Assembly: GCA_038146985.1 (NCBI GenBank)
Contig: JAYQSQ010000018.1
Span: 151,820-215,819 of the forward strand
From: JADHLJ01 sp038146985
GTDB lineage: Bacteria > Pseudomonadota > Alphaproteobacteria > Thalassobaculales > Thalassobaculaceae
Reading direction: 5' to 3'
Length of the DNA stretch: 64,000 bases
Position numbers and translations under genes: made by a program. A model generated the notes under the pieces. That model was not told the origin of the DNA. It saw only the letters and a list, made by a program, of their open reading frames with translations, and searched no databases. Shown here one piece after another: positions 8,302 through 17,684 of this stretch. The number at the start of each line of letters is the position of its first letter. Positions within the stretch are counted from its first letter, which is position 1.

Positions 8302-9342
8302 TCAACTGCCGGGTTCGGCTCGCCGGGTTGTGTCGGTCACGGCGGCAAACCGGGCGGTCTCGAAATCTCCGAAGCCGTTGATGCGGATGATGGAGCGGAT
8401 CTTTTCGATGTATTCCGCCCCCTCTTCGGAATACTTCCCGAGATGTCCGGTCAGCACGTGACCCCACGTCCCGTCCGGAGACCCGTCCCGCCTGAGTTGC
8501 GCGCGGGCGGCCCGGAATTCCTGATAATGCTCGCTGACGTTCAGATTGTGCACATAGGCACGCACCGAGTTGGCGAGGCGCTTGAAGGCGCGGACCGCGT
8601 GAGTGCGGCCTTCTTCACGCTCGCCAGGCACGATCCCAGCGTCTTCGTCCCAGGTCCATTGGCCGAAAAGCGCATTGCCTCGACGCGCGAAACGCGAGGT
8701 GCCCCATCCGCTTTCCGCCGCCGACTGGGCCAAGGCAAGGGAAACCGGGATCGCGTCGACCCTGCGGTGAAGCGTCTCGAGTGTGTCGGCATCGAGGGCG
8801 CCAATCCCGGCTTCGGGCTCGATGACCTTGTAGTGACGTGCCAGGCGAAGCAACCATCGCTGGTCCGCCGCGGCCAGACCATCGAGGGATTCGTCCATGA
8901 GGCGTGTCAGCCGCGCGCGTTGGTCAAGAACCATTGAATTGTGGTTCACGATCAGTGGCAGGACGATGCCGAGGAAAAGGTCCTTGCGCTCCTGTACGGA
9001 CTCGATCGCCGCCAGATCAGCGGGAAGCGCCGCGAGGAACAAGGGCGGGACCGCGGCCTCGCCGACTCGGATCGCCTCTGGATCGAAACTGGATTTTTCT
9101 AAAAGCCGCTTGAGTGTTTCGGTGCTTCGCACATGAGCGACAGACACTCTGAGGCCTTTGGCGGGATCGTCGGACAGGCCGAACCCGGTGCTCGATCGTT
9201 CCCGGGCCGGGATGAAACGAAGCGATCCTTCCGGCGCAAGGAAGACAACAGCCAGCGTACCCAAGAAACTGAGAGCCAGGAATCCGAGGAGAAAACGCTC
9301 AATACGTCCGAGAGGCCCCGACTTTTGAGAGCTTTGACCCAT
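8302..9342 (-). CDS. Bax-like glucosaminidase domain protein
   Basis: Membrane-anchored peptidoglycan hydrolase of the Bax/FlgJ N-acetylglucosaminidase group, 346 residues. One N-terminal membrane segment (residues about 16-34) is followed by a linker. The glucosaminidase domain begins near residue 195 with LAQSAAESGWGTSRFA, where Glu is the expected catalytic acid, and continues with NALFGQWTW and a terminal region LGKYSEEGAEYIEKI. The arrangement matches proteins annotated as Bax. It stands alone, convergent with the deacetylase gene; both may act on the cell wall. Confidence 0.87.
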   Translation of the reverse strand: MGQSSQKSGPLGRIERFLLGFLALSFLGTLAVVFLAPEGSLRFIPARERSSTGFGLSDDPAKGLRVSVAHVRSTETLKRLLEKSSFDPEAIRVGEAAVPPLFLAALPADLAAIESVQERKDLFLGIVLPLIVNHNSMVLDQRARLTRLMDESLDGLAAADQRWLLRLARHYKVIEPEAGIGALDADTLETLHRRVDAIPVSLALAQSAAESGWGTSRFARRGNALFGQWTWDEDAGIVPGEREEGRTHAVRAFKRLANSVRAYVHNLNVSEHYQEFRAARAQLRRDGSPDGTWGHVLTGHLGKYSEEGAEYIEKIRSIIRINGFGDFETARFAAVTDTTRRAEPGS

Positions 9343-9378
9343 CTTTCCCCATGTTTCGCCCTTCGGCGATCATCTGCT

Positions 9379-9942
9379 CTAGAACATCCCCGAGGCGCGC
9401 ACTTCACGCACTTCTGGAATGTAGTGGCGCAGCATGTTCTCGATTCCCATCTTCAGGGTCGCCGTCGAACTCGGGCACCCCGCGCAGGCACCGCGCATCT
9501 GCAAGGTGACAACCCCGTTTTCGAACCCTTCGAAAACAATGTCGCCGCCATCCTGGGCGACCGCCGGGCGGACCCGGGAATAGAGCAGTTCCTTGATCTG
9601 CGAGACGACCTCGTCGTCGTCCTCCTCGATGCCGTCGCCGGCGCCGTCCGGAGCATCCGACAGAATGACCGGCCGGCCCGCCGTGAAATGTTCCATGATC
9701 ACGCCGAGAATACCGGGCTTCATCAGGTGCCAGTCCTTGTCGTCGCGCTTGGCCACCGTGATGAAATCGTCCGCCAGGAACACGCCGACGACCCCGTCGA
9801 CATTGAACAGCGCCTGGGCGAGGGGCGACCTGCCGGCTTCTTCCTCGCTCCGGTAATCGACACTGCCGCCGGGCAGAACGTCGCGGCCCGGAAGAAATTT
9901 CATTGTCGCCGGATTGGGCGTGTCCTCGGTCTGGATGAACAT
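9379..9942 (-). CDS. NifU-like iron-sulfur scaffold/carrier protein (Nfu)
   Basis: Nfu-type Fe-S carrier that delivers clusters to target proteins. The N-terminal Nfu domain begins MFIQTEDTPNPATMKFLPG and the C-terminal NifU domain has the CAGC motif at Cys153 and Cys156, which binds a [4Fe-4S] cluster at the dimer interface. The two domains are joined by an acidic linker (residues 98-112). ATG 9942 is chosen over an in-frame start at 10002, because it matches the family start and has AGGAG upstream. Length 187 residues. Confidence 0.94.
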   Translation of the reverse strand: MFIQTEDTPNPATMKFLPGRDVLPGGSVDYRSEEEAGRSPLAQALFNVDGVVGVFLADDFITVAKRDDKDWHLMKPGILGVIMEHFTAGRPVILSDAPDGAGDGIEEDDDEVVSQIKELLYSRVRPAVAQDGGDIVFEGFENGVVTLQMRGACAGCPSSTATLKMGIENMLRHYIPEVREVRASGMF

Positions 9943-10014
9943 GTCTGGCTCCTTCGCCGGGCCTCGGGCCCATGTATCTGGTCGCCGCATATGTGGCAGC
10001 AAACCCCGTGATGA

Positions 10015-11175
10015 TCAAGGGGAGGGCGTGGGGCGCCGTCCCGCCACAGTGCCGTAGAGCTCCAGGACCGTCTTGTGGATATGCCCGACGGAAAGCCGTT
10101 CCACCGCGTCCTCGCGCGCGGCCTTGGCGAAGCGTTTGCGCAAATCGGGCTCAAAGGCCAAGGTTTCGATTGCGCCGGCCAGCGCCACCGGATCTCGGGG
10201 CGGGACCAGCAGTCCCGACCGCCGGTCAAGCACTGCGTCCCTGCAGCCCTGAACATCGGTCGCGATCAGGGCGCGTCCACAAGCTGCCGCCTCGGCGAGG
10301 CTCATGCCGAAGCCCTCGCGATAGGAGGGCAGTATGGCGAGGTGGGAATCGCGCCAGACTCCGGCGATGTCGTCGGTCCAGGGCCGGATGTCGAGGAAGT
10401 CCTCGTGCTGCCAGGACGCCAGTTCCCGCGCGCCGATGCTTGCGGGATTGCTGGGATCGGGAGCGCCGACCAGGCGGAGGGTGATTGGCGCCCCGCGCCT
10501 GTTCAATAACCGGCCCGCGGCGACCAGATCGCGCAACCCCTTGTCGCGCAGAAAACGGCCGACATAGGTGGCGACGATCGGGCGGCCATCGGGCTCGGGT
10601 TCCGGTACCAGCCGATCCGTGTCGACACCGGTCCCCGGAAGCACGGTGACCGCGCTCGGCTCGATCCGCGCCAGGGCGGCGATCTCCACCCGGTCGTCAC
10701 GGTTCATCACCGCGACGCCGGCCGTTTCGCCGGCGAGTGCGTTGGCGAGCGCCCTCGATACCAGCGGACGCAGGACCCTTGCCTTTACGCTCGAGGATGT
10801 GAAGACATGGCCGAATCCCGGCAGAAAATTCACACGCGCCGCGATACCCGCGGCCCGGGCCGCCGCCTGGCCATGGATGATCGGCTTCAAGGCAATATGG
10901 TGGACGATATCGGGGCACAGCTCCCGATAGGCCTTAGTGATCTGCCGCCGGGTCGCCAGATCCTTGAAGGGATCGATGCCGGATCGGGCGAAGGCGATCT
11001 CGTGGTGGATGATTCCGGCGGCCTGGATCGCGGCGGCGGCCTCGGGGCCGCGTTCGCCCGTCCGGCACAGCACGTGAACGTCGTATCCCGCGTCCCGCGC
11101 CGCCGTCGCCAGCACCAGGAAATGCTGACGGAAGTACCAGTCCTCGGTGATCAGAAAGGCGAGGCGCGCCGCCAC
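10015..11175 (-). CDS. Glycosyltransferase family 4 protein
   Basis: GT-B glycosyltransferase of 386 residues. The N-terminal domain starts LAFLITEDWYFRQHFL, typical of family 4 enzymes acting on lipid-linked or surface glycans, and the C-terminal nucleotide-sugar domain has VATYVGRFLRDKGL and SYREGFGMSLAEAAACG with the conserved EX7E-like glutamates. Start is GTG, 4 bases after the trpS stop, so it is cotranscribed with trpS. The acceptor cannot be told from sequence. Confidence 0.88.
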   Translation of the reverse strand: MAARLAFLITEDWYFRQHFLVLATAARDAGYDVHVLCRTGERGPEAAAAIQAAGIIHHEIAFARSGIDPFKDLATRRQITKAYRELCPDIVHHIALKPIIHGQAAARAAGIAARVNFLPGFGHVFTSSSVKARVLRPLVSRALANALAGETAGVAVMNRDDRVEIAALARIEPSAVTVLPGTGVDTDRLVPEPEPDGRPIVATYVGRFLRDKGLRDLVAAGRLLNRRGAPITLRLVGAPDPSNPASIGARELASWQHEDFLDIRPWTDDIAGVWRDSHLAILPSYREGFGMSLAEAAACGRALIATDVQGCRDAVLDRRSGLLVPPRDPVALAGAIETLAFEPDLRKRFAKAAREDAVERLSVGHIHKTVLELYGTVAGRRPTPSP

Positions 11176-11179
11176 CGGA

Positions 11180-12178
11180 TCACGGCCTCAGGAAACCCAC
11201 GATATCCTGCGCCTCGCGGACGATCGGCTGGGCAATGGCGCGGGCTTTCTCGGCCCCGCGCCGAAGGATCGCGTCGACCTCGTCCGGCGCAGCCATCAGG
11301 CGCTTCATCTCGTCGCCGATCGGCCCGAGGGTGGCGACCGCGAGTTCCGAGAGCGCACCCTTGAAGTCGCCGAAACCCTTGCCCGCGAACTCTGCCACCA
11401 CACTCTCCACCGTGCGGTCCGACAGCGCCGCATAGATGGTGACCAGATTGGCCGCCTCGGGCCGCCCCTCAAGGCCCTTGACGGAGTCGGGCAGCGGATG
11501 CGGGTCGGTCTTGGCGCGCCGGATCTTCTGGGCGATCTCGTCCGGGCCGTCGGTCATGTTGATGCGGGAAAAATCGGACGGGTCCGACTTGCTCATCTTC
11601 CTGGTGCCGTCGCGCAAACTCATGATCCGGGCCGCTTCGGCCTGGATGCGGGGTTCGGGCAAGGGGAAGAAGTCGACATTGAACATCGAGTTGAAGGCCT
11701 GGGCGATGTCCCGTGAAAGCTCGATATGCTGCTTCTGGTCCTCGCCGACCGGCACGTCGGTCGCTTTATAGGCCAGGATGTCGGCGGCCTGCAGGACCGG
11801 GTAGGTGTAGAGACCCACAAAAGCGCCGTCCCGGTCCTTTCCCGCCTTGTCCTTGAATTGGGTCATGCGGTTGAGCCAGCCCATCCGGGCGACGCAGTTA
11901 AAGACCCAAGTCAGTTCCGCGTGTTCCGGAACCTGGCTCTGATTGAAGATGATGCAATGGTCGGGATCGACGCCGCCGGCGATCACGCCCGCCGCTACCT
12001 CCCTGGTTGCCCGGCGCAAGGCGTCCGGATCCTGCTGCAGGGTGATGGCATGCAAGTCGACGACGCAAAAGATGCATTCATAGTCCTTCTGCATCCGCGC
12101 CCAGTTGCGGATCGCGCCGAGATAATTGCCGAGCTGCAGGTTTCCGGAGGGCTGAATGCCCGAGAAGATCCGGTTCAT
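11180..12178 (-). CDS. trpS: Tryptophan--tRNA ligase
   Basis: Class I aminoacyl-tRNA synthetase that charges tRNA-Trp. The HIGH-equivalent region is PSGNLQLGNYLGA near residues 10-22 and the KMSKS signature appears intact as KMSKSDPSD near residue 193. Length 332 matches bacterial TrpS. It lies directly downstream of murJ (87 bases), an arrangement common in alphaproteobacteria, and its stop is followed after 4 bases by the glycosyltransferase gene. Confidence 0.97.
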   Translation of the reverse strand: MNRIFSGIQPSGNLQLGNYLGAIRNWARMQKDYECIFCVVDLHAITLQQDPDALRRATREVAAGVIAGGVDPDHCIIFNQSQVPEHAELTWVFNCVARMGWLNRMTQFKDKAGKDRDGAFVGLYTYPVLQAADILAYKATDVPVGEDQKQHIELSRDIAQAFNSMFNVDFFPLPEPRIQAEAARIMSLRDGTRKMSKSDPSDFSRINMTDGPDEIAQKIRRAKTDPHPLPDSVKGLEGRPEAANLVTIYAALSDRTVESVVAEFAGKGFGDFKGALSELAVATLGPIGDEMKRLMAAPDEVDAILRRGAEKARAIAQPIVREAQDIVGFLRP

Positions 12179-12264
12179 GGATGCGATCCCCGTTGCGGTA
12201 GCGATGCGCGGGACTTATCGCGGCGGCACGGGTTCCGGTCAAGGGGTCTGGCGCCCGAGGGGCT

Positions 12265-13821
12265 TCAGGACCGGCCGGCCCGGCGGCGCAGCGCGTCCCG
12301 GATCTCGTCAAACCGCACCGCGCCGAACAAAGCAGCCGCGATCGCGTAGACCGCCGCGCCACCGGCCACAAGGCCGATCAGAGCCGAGATGAGTTGTCCC
12401 GGACCGCCGGTGAGCCATTCCCGGACAAACTCCAAAGCACCAATCAGACCCAGCGCCATGACGATCGCGGCGGCAAAGGTACGGGCGATCCTCGAAAGGG
12501 CCCGGTTGTCGACGCTGTAGAACCCGCGCCAATTCAGTAACAGGGCCAGGATCGCCGTGTTCGCCCAGGCCGAGATCGCGGTCGCCATCGCCAGGCCGAC
12601 ATGGGCGAAATGCTGCATGAGAATGAGATTGAGAACGAGGTTCAGGACGACGGCGAACGCGGCGACCTTCACCGGCGTGGCGGTGTCCTGGCGGGCGAAA
12701 AATCCCGGCTGAAACACCTTGATCAGAACGAAGGCGGGCAATCCCGCGGCATAGGCGACCAGGGCAAGCGCCGTCTGACCGGCGGCCTCGGCACCGAAGG
12801 CACCGCGCTGAAAAAGCGCCCTGATGATCGGCTCCGCGAGCACCATCAGGCCGGCGGCGGCGGGCAGCGTCAGCAGCATGCCGAGTTCAAGCGCGCGGTT
12901 CTGGCTGTCTCGGGCCTCTGCGTCCTTGCCGGCGCGGATTTGCCGGGAAAGGCTCGGCAGCAGCGCCGTGCCGATCGCCACGCCGACCACCCCGAGCGGC
13001 AATTGGTTGACCCGGTCGGCGTAATAGAGGAACGACACCGATCCGGTCGGCAGGGTCGAGGCCAGAATCACGTCGATCAGCAGATTGATCTGCACCACGG
13101 CGGCGCCCAGCATGGCCGGCAGCATCAGCCGGAACAGCCTTGCGATCCGGGGCGTCCAGCGCGGCCAGCGCCATCGCGGCAGCACCTCGGACCGCCGGCA
13201 CGCTTCGAGCAACCACAGGAACTGCGCCAATCCGGCGACCGCGACTCCCCAGGCAAGGACGTGTCCTGGCGTTCGAAGCGCATCGGCGAAGACCGCGAGG
13301 GAGGTGATCAGGATCAGATTCAGCAGGATCGGTGCCGATGCCATGGCGGCGAACCTGCCGATGCTGTTGAGGACACCGCCAAGCAAGGCGACGAGCGAGA
13401 TCAGCGGCAGATAGACGAATGTCAGCCGGGTCAGTTCCACCGCCAGTTCAAATCGCTCCGGCGTATCGACAAAGCCCGGCGCCAGGACGGTCATGACCTC
13501 TGGCATGAACAGGATCACCGCGACCCAGAAGGCCAGCAGGACCGCCGCCATCACCGCGAAGGCCTCTTCGGCGAAGCGAATCGCGACCGTCTTGCCGTCG
13601 CTCTCCAAAAGCCCGGCAAAGATCGGGACGAAGGCGACGGTGAAGGAACCTTCGGCGGTCAGCCGGCGAAAGAAGTTCGGCAACTTGAAGGCGACGAAGA
13701 ACGCATCGGCGACCGGTCCGGCGCCGAGAAGCGCCGCGATCAGGATGTCGCGCAGGAAGCCGGTCACCCGGCTGATCATCGTGAAGCCACTGACCGTGGC
13801 GACGGCGCGAAGTATCGACAT
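12265..13821 (-). CDS. murJ: Lipid II flippase MurJ (MviN)
   Basis: Inner-membrane MATE-like protein with about 14 predicted membrane segments that moves the peptidoglycan precursor lipid II to the periplasm. Start MSILRAVATVSGFTMISRVTGFLRD and the stretch AFFVAFKLPNFFRRLTAEGSF are hallmark N-terminal sequences, the latter with the conserved central-cavity Arg residues. Length 518 is usual. The gene lies between glnD and trpS on the same strand, a conserved order; it is probably expressed with them. Confidence 0.97.
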   Translation of the reverse strand: MSILRAVATVSGFTMISRVTGFLRDILIAALLGAGPVADAFFVAFKLPNFFRRLTAEGSFTVAFVPIFAGLLESDGKTVAIRFAEEAFAVMAAVLLAFWVAVILFMPEVMTVLAPGFVDTPERFELAVELTRLTFVYLPLISLVALLGGVLNSIGRFAAMASAPILLNLILITSLAVFADALRTPGHVLAWGVAVAGLAQFLWLLEACRRSEVLPRWRWPRWTPRIARLFRLMLPAMLGAAVVQINLLIDVILASTLPTGSVSFLYYADRVNQLPLGVVGVAIGTALLPSLSRQIRAGKDAEARDSQNRALELGMLLTLPAAAGLMVLAEPIIRALFQRGAFGAEAAGQTALALVAYAAGLPAFVLIKVFQPGFFARQDTATPVKVAAFAVVLNLVLNLILMQHFAHVGLAMATAISAWANTAILALLLNWRGFYSVDNRALSRIARTFAAAIVMALGLIGALEFVREWLTGGPGQLISALIGLVAGGAAVYAIAAALFGAVRFDEIRDALRRRAGRS

Positions 13822-13908
13822 GTTCAGCGGTTTAGGTGATTCGAGCGACCTCGGGAAGCAAACCCGTGAATTATGGCGCCTGCGCGGCGGAAGCGTGGAA
13901 CTTGCGGG

Positions 13909-16752
13909 CTATTCCGCCGCCGCACGCGAGGCCGACTTGCGGGCAGGCTTCTCCTCGGGTTCCAGTTCCTCCAGCATCGCCTTGCGGATCGCGTCGAGCT
14001 TACGGTCGTTCTGGATCTTCAATCCGAACAGATCCTTCACGTAGAAGACGTCGACGATGCTCTCGCCGTAGGTCGAAATCTTTGCGGCGGCGATCTGCAG
14101 ATTTTCCCGCGCCAGTTTTCTGGTCAGGCGATGCAGCAGACCGGGCCGGTCGGTGCCGTTCACCTCGACCACGGTATGGGTCGTACTGGCCTTGTTGTCG
14201 ATTAGAACGCGCGGCGCGACCTTCATTCCTCGGGCGCGTTTCGGCAGGGCGCTGGGTCGTTTTTCGATGGCCTGCTGCAGCTTGAGCTTGCCGGTCAGCG
14301 CGCGTTCGATCGCGCTCTCCAGTTTGCCTTGCAGGTCCGGTCCCTCGAACGCTTTCCGGTTGGAATCCTGAATCCAGAACGTGTCCAGCGCCATGCCGTT
14401 GCTTAGCGTCGTGATCCGGGCATCGACGATATTGGCGCCGATGGCGGCCATGGCGCCGGCTATACGTGAGAACAGACCCGGATGGTCGGCGGTATGGACG
14501 GTAACCTCCGTTACTTCGCGGAACGCGTCGACCCGCGTCTCCACGCTGAGCGGTATGTTCGCCTCTTCGGCGGCGCGGACCAGATGGGCGTGCCTCGCGA
14601 GCGTTTCCCCGTCATGGGTCAACCAGTAGGACGGATAACCACGCGCCACATGGGCGGCGAAACTCCTGTCGTCCCAATCCTTGAGCCGTTCGCGCAGTTC
14701 CTTCTGGACCGCCTCGACCCGTGTCGCGGCGGATTGGCCCGCCTCCAGGGTCTGACCGGACAGCACTTCCTCGGCCCGCCAGAAAAGATCCCGCAACAGC
14801 GCGGCCTTCCAGCCGTTCCAGACATTGGGACCGACGGCGCGGATGTCGGCAACGGTCAGCACCAGCAGCAAGCGCAGCCGCTCGGGCGACTGAACAATGT
14901 TGGTGAAGTCGTCGATGGTCTTCGGGTCGTTCACGTCTCGCTTGAACGCGGCATAGCTCATCAGCAAATGCCACCGTACCAGCCAGGCGACGGTCTCGGT
15001 CTCCTCCTTGGTCATCCCGAACCGGGGACACAGGCGCCGCGCGACTTTCTCCCCCAGGATCGAATGGTCGCCGCCCCGTCCCTTCGCGATGTCGTGCAGT
15101 AGGACCGCGACATAAAGCTCGCGCCGGGAAATCACCTTGTGGACGACGTCGGAGGCGACCGGCGCGATGTCCGCCAACTCTCCCTGCTCGATGCGGAACA
15201 GGATGCCGAGCATGATGATCGTGTGCTCGTCGACCGTATAGACATGGTACATGTCGTATTGCATCTGGGCGACGACCCGTCCGAAATCGGGGATGAAGCG
15301 CCCGAATACCTGAGCCTCGTTCATGCGGCGCAGGATCCGTTCCGGCCCCTTCTCCGAGGTCAGGATTTCCAGAAACAGGCGGTTGGCCTCCGGATCGTTT
15401 CTGAGCGCGCCGTCGATCCGCTTGAGGTTCTGGGTTACCAGCCGAAGAATATGGGGGTGGAACTCCAGATTGTTGGCCTGGGCGACGTGGAACATCCGGA
15501 TCAGATTGACCGGATCCTTCTCGAAGATCGTATCGTCAATCGCGTTCAGCCGGTTGCCGTCGACCTTGAAATCGCCGAATTGGCGGTTGCGCGTCCAAAG
15601 GCTGGACAGGCGCAGGCGCGGGCGGCGCTGATGCTCGTCCTCAATCGCCGCGCAGAAGATCCGAGTTAGATCCCCGACATCCTTGGCGGTCAGATAGTAG
15701 TGTTTCATGAACCGCTCGACCGCCGCGCTGCCAGCATGATCGGTATAGCCGAGCCGGGCGGCGATCTCGCGCTGCAGGTCGACCGTCAGGCGCTCCTCGG
15801 CCCGGCCGGCGAGATAGTGCAGGTGACAGCGGACCGTCCAAAGCTGCTTCTGGGCCTTGGCGAACCGCCGCGCCTCCTCCAGGGACAGCACGCCCTTGTC
15901 CACCAGGGCGCTTACCTCGTCGACCTGATAGACGTACTTGCCGATCCAGAACAGCTTGTGCAGATCCCTGAGGCCGCCCTTGCCTTCCTTGACATTGGGC
16001 TCGATCACGTAGCGGGAATCCCCGAGCTTCTTGTGCCGCTCGTCGGATTCCTGGAGCTTGGCCTCGACGAATTCGAGCGCGGTGCCGGCGACGATTTCCT
16101 TTTGGAAGCGCGCGACCATGTCGGTCATCAGGCTCCGCTCGCCGCAGATGAAGCGGGTTTCCAGCATCGCCGTGCGGATCGTCATATCGGCTTTTGCCTG
16201 ACGCATGCACTCGTCGATCGACCGGGTCGAATGGCCGACCTTCAGCCGCAGATCCCAAAGCAGATAGAGGATCGCCTCGACAACCTGCTCGACCAGCGGC
16301 ATCTGCTTGTAGGGAAGCAGGAACAGGAGATCGATATCGGAATAGGGCGCCAACTCGCCGCGCCCGTAGCCGCCGACGGCAATCACGGCGATCTGCTCCG
16401 CCTGGGTCGGATTCGGTGCGCGATACAGCTTGGTGGTCACCGCCTCGTGAATCGTCCGGATGACGCTGTCCATCAGATAGGCCTGGGCGAGGACCGCTTC
16501 AGCTCCGTCGTTCCGGCGCAAGAACCGTTCTTTGATTTCCGCCCTGCCGTCGTCGAGAGCTTCCCGCAACACGGTCAGCAGCGCTGCCCGGAACGCGATG
16601 TGATCATCGGTTTTCTGCCAGATCTCCTCGACCCGATCCGCGAGCGCGGCAGGGTCGGCGATGGCGCGCCGGTTCTTCAGCTTGCGGTCGTTGGGCGCCA
16701 AGCCGTCGATGATCGGCGTATCGGTACTTTCATCGGCAGTCGCGAGGGCCAT
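13909..16752 (-). CDS. glnD: Bifunctional [protein-PII] uridylyltransferase/uridylyl-removing enzyme GlnD
   Basis: Sensor of glutamine that uridylylates PII (GlnB/GlnK) when nitrogen is scarce and removes UMP when it is plentiful. Domains in order: nucleotidyltransferase with GGYGRGELAPYSDIDLL at 127-143; HD hydrolase with HDIAKGRGGDHS near 553; two ACT domains near 735 (HTADHPGLFSRIAGAMA) and 845 (VNGTDRPGLLHRLTRKLA) for glutamine binding. Length 947 is in the family range. It is at the head of the glnD-murJ-trpS run. Confidence 0.97.
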   Translation of the reverse strand: MALATADESTDTPIIDGLAPNDRKLKNRRAIADPAALADRVEEIWQKTDDHIAFRAALLTVLREALDDGRAEIKERFLRRNDGAEAVLAQAYLMDSVIRTIHEAVTTKLYRAPNPTQAEQIAVIAVGGYGRGELAPYSDIDLLFLLPYKQMPLVEQVVEAILYLLWDLRLKVGHSTRSIDECMRQAKADMTIRTAMLETRFICGERSLMTDMVARFQKEIVAGTALEFVEAKLQESDERHKKLGDSRYVIEPNVKEGKGGLRDLHKLFWIGKYVYQVDEVSALVDKGVLSLEEARRFAKAQKQLWTVRCHLHYLAGRAEERLTVDLQREIAARLGYTDHAGSAAVERFMKHYYLTAKDVGDLTRIFCAAIEDEHQRRPRLRLSSLWTRNRQFGDFKVDGNRLNAIDDTIFEKDPVNLIRMFHVAQANNLEFHPHILRLVTQNLKRIDGALRNDPEANRLFLEILTSEKGPERILRRMNEAQVFGRFIPDFGRVVAQMQYDMYHVYTVDEHTIIMLGILFRIEQGELADIAPVASDVVHKVISRRELYVAVLLHDIAKGRGGDHSILGEKVARRLCPRFGMTKEETETVAWLVRWHLLMSYAAFKRDVNDPKTIDDFTNIVQSPERLRLLLVLTVADIRAVGPNVWNGWKAALLRDLFWRAEEVLSGQTLEAGQSAATRVEAVQKELRERLKDWDDRSFAAHVARGYPSYWLTHDGETLARHAHLVRAAEEANIPLSVETRVDAFREVTEVTVHTADHPGLFSRIAGAMAAIGANIVDARITTLSNGMALDTFWIQDSNRKAFEGPDLQGKLESAIERALTGKLKLQQAIEKRPSALPKRARGMKVAPRVLIDNKASTTHTVVEVNGTDRPGLLHRLTRKLARENLQIAAAKISTYGESIVDVFYVKDLFGLKIQNDRKLDAIRKAMLEELEPEEKPARKSASRAAAE

Positions 16753-16945
16753 CGGAAATCCTTCCGGAGAAGCGGATTATCAGCATACCGGATGCCGGGG
16801 CCGGGGAACAGAGAGTGCTAGCCCAAGCCCTTTTCCGCCAGTTCCTTGCGCGCCGCCTCGGTCTTCTCCAGGTGGCCGAGGCCCATGGCGTTAATGCGTG
16901 GCGAATCTCCGCTCGTTCGACCGGCCAATCGTGTCTTCCAAGACG

Positions 16946-17152
16946 TCAGGCGCAACAAGCATCGCCGGTCTGAATGGGCGGGCATGGCACCGTCGCGTAG
17001 GAGCAGAACACACAACAGTCGCCTGGCTTCGGCTTCAGGACCGAGCCGCATCCCTTGCAGTCGTAGAAGTACTGGCAGGCATCGGTCGGCATAGATTCGG
17101 TTTCGGCGTGGCCGCAGTCGGGACAGGTGATCGTGGAACGAAGCTCGACCAT
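16946..17152 (-). CDS. Cysteine-rich small protein of the GDCCVFCSY family
   Basis: A 68-residue protein with 11 cysteines: CPDC near the N-terminus, DAC, YDC and KGC, the family signature GDCCVFCSYATVPCPPIQ, and a terminal ACC pair. Proteins with this signature are found next to mercury transport genes. Start ATG 17152 has AAGGA upstream and follows the MerF-like gene by 4 bases, so the two are one operon. It probably binds a soft metal such as Hg(II) or Cu(I), or hands it on; this is inference from the cysteines and neighbour. The terminal vicinal pair resembles the one at the C-terminus of MerF. Confidence 0.75.
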   Translation of the reverse strand: MVELRSTITCPDCGHAETESMPTDACQYFYDCKGCGSVLKPKPGDCCVFCSYATVPCPPIQTGDACCA

Positions 17153-17156
17153 CCCG

Positions 17157-17360
17157 CTATTCCTTCTCGCCGCGGCTATAGGCCCAGAAAGTGAAGGCGG
17201 CGGACATGATCAGAACCGGGATCAGAACCGAGTCGGCTTTCGGAACGAGATGGGCGAACCCGATTGCCGGCAGGACCAAAGCCAACAGCGGCGTGAAGCA
17301 ACAGAGCGCCGCCAGCACGGTACCCGCGAGGCCGATGTGGAAGAGCCGATTGCCTTTCAT
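17157..17360 (-). CDS. MerF-like mercury/metal membrane transport protein
   Basis: A 67-residue protein with two membrane helices. The first carries the vicinal pair ALCCFTPLLALVLP (Cys20-Cys21), the hallmark of MerF/MerT transporters that bring Hg(II) into the cell. The second vicinal pair present at the C-terminus of classical MerF is missing; the tail ends YSRGEKE. The start is ATG 17360, since longer in-frame sequence upstream does not look coding. Neither merA nor merR is present nearby, so true mercury resistance is doubtful; import of another thiophilic ion is possible. Confidence 0.75.
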   Translation of the reverse strand: MKGNRLFHIGLAGTVLAALCCFTPLLALVLPAIGFAHLVPKADSVLIPVLIMSAAFTFWAYSRGEKE

Positions 17361-17684
17361 GACGGAAGTGTAGACCCAAAAGATGGAACGACCAACGGAA
17401 CCGTCTTGCAATGTCGCATGCTGGCTTGTTCGACGGAAGGCGATGGTCACCTGGCGCTCGGTTTGCCGCGAGGCGTCGTGCCACGCTCCACGGATCGGTG
17501 GACTGACCGAACCGCTGATCCCGGATGTCGAGCTCGATCCGGCCATGAGGCGAGGGCAGCGCGATGACGCGTTTGTTTCAAACCCGTCGTCTGCCATGAA
17601 AAAATCCCTGGCGTGGTCGTCTGTGGCGCAGCACATTGCCGGACTTCCTGATTAGCTCGCGCGAGCAACCAGAGAATTTCGGTC
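17361..17684. other. Intergenic region between merF-like gene and MFS gene
   Basis: About 324 bases between divergent genes. All six frames were inspected for a MerR, ArsR or other small regulator and none was recognised; the open frames have no family features. It must hold both promoters. No dyad typical of a mer operator was seen. Confidence 0.5.

Noticed and set aside
12601..13839. Long plus-strand open frame antisense to murJ
   Set aside because: Translation is Gln/Arg/Asp-rich shadow sequence; the murJ membrane protein on the minus strand explains the DNA.
16818..16886. Short minus-strand end reading MGLGHLEKTEAARKELAEKGLG
   Set aside because: Looks like a plausible protein end but is only 22 codons from its ATG, and the longer frame overlaps the Cys-rich gene out of frame; not enough to call a gene.
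17361..17684. Expected merR or other regulator beside the MerF-like gene
   Set aside because: All frames were read; none shows a MerR or ArsR helix-turn-helix, and no mer operator dyad was seen.
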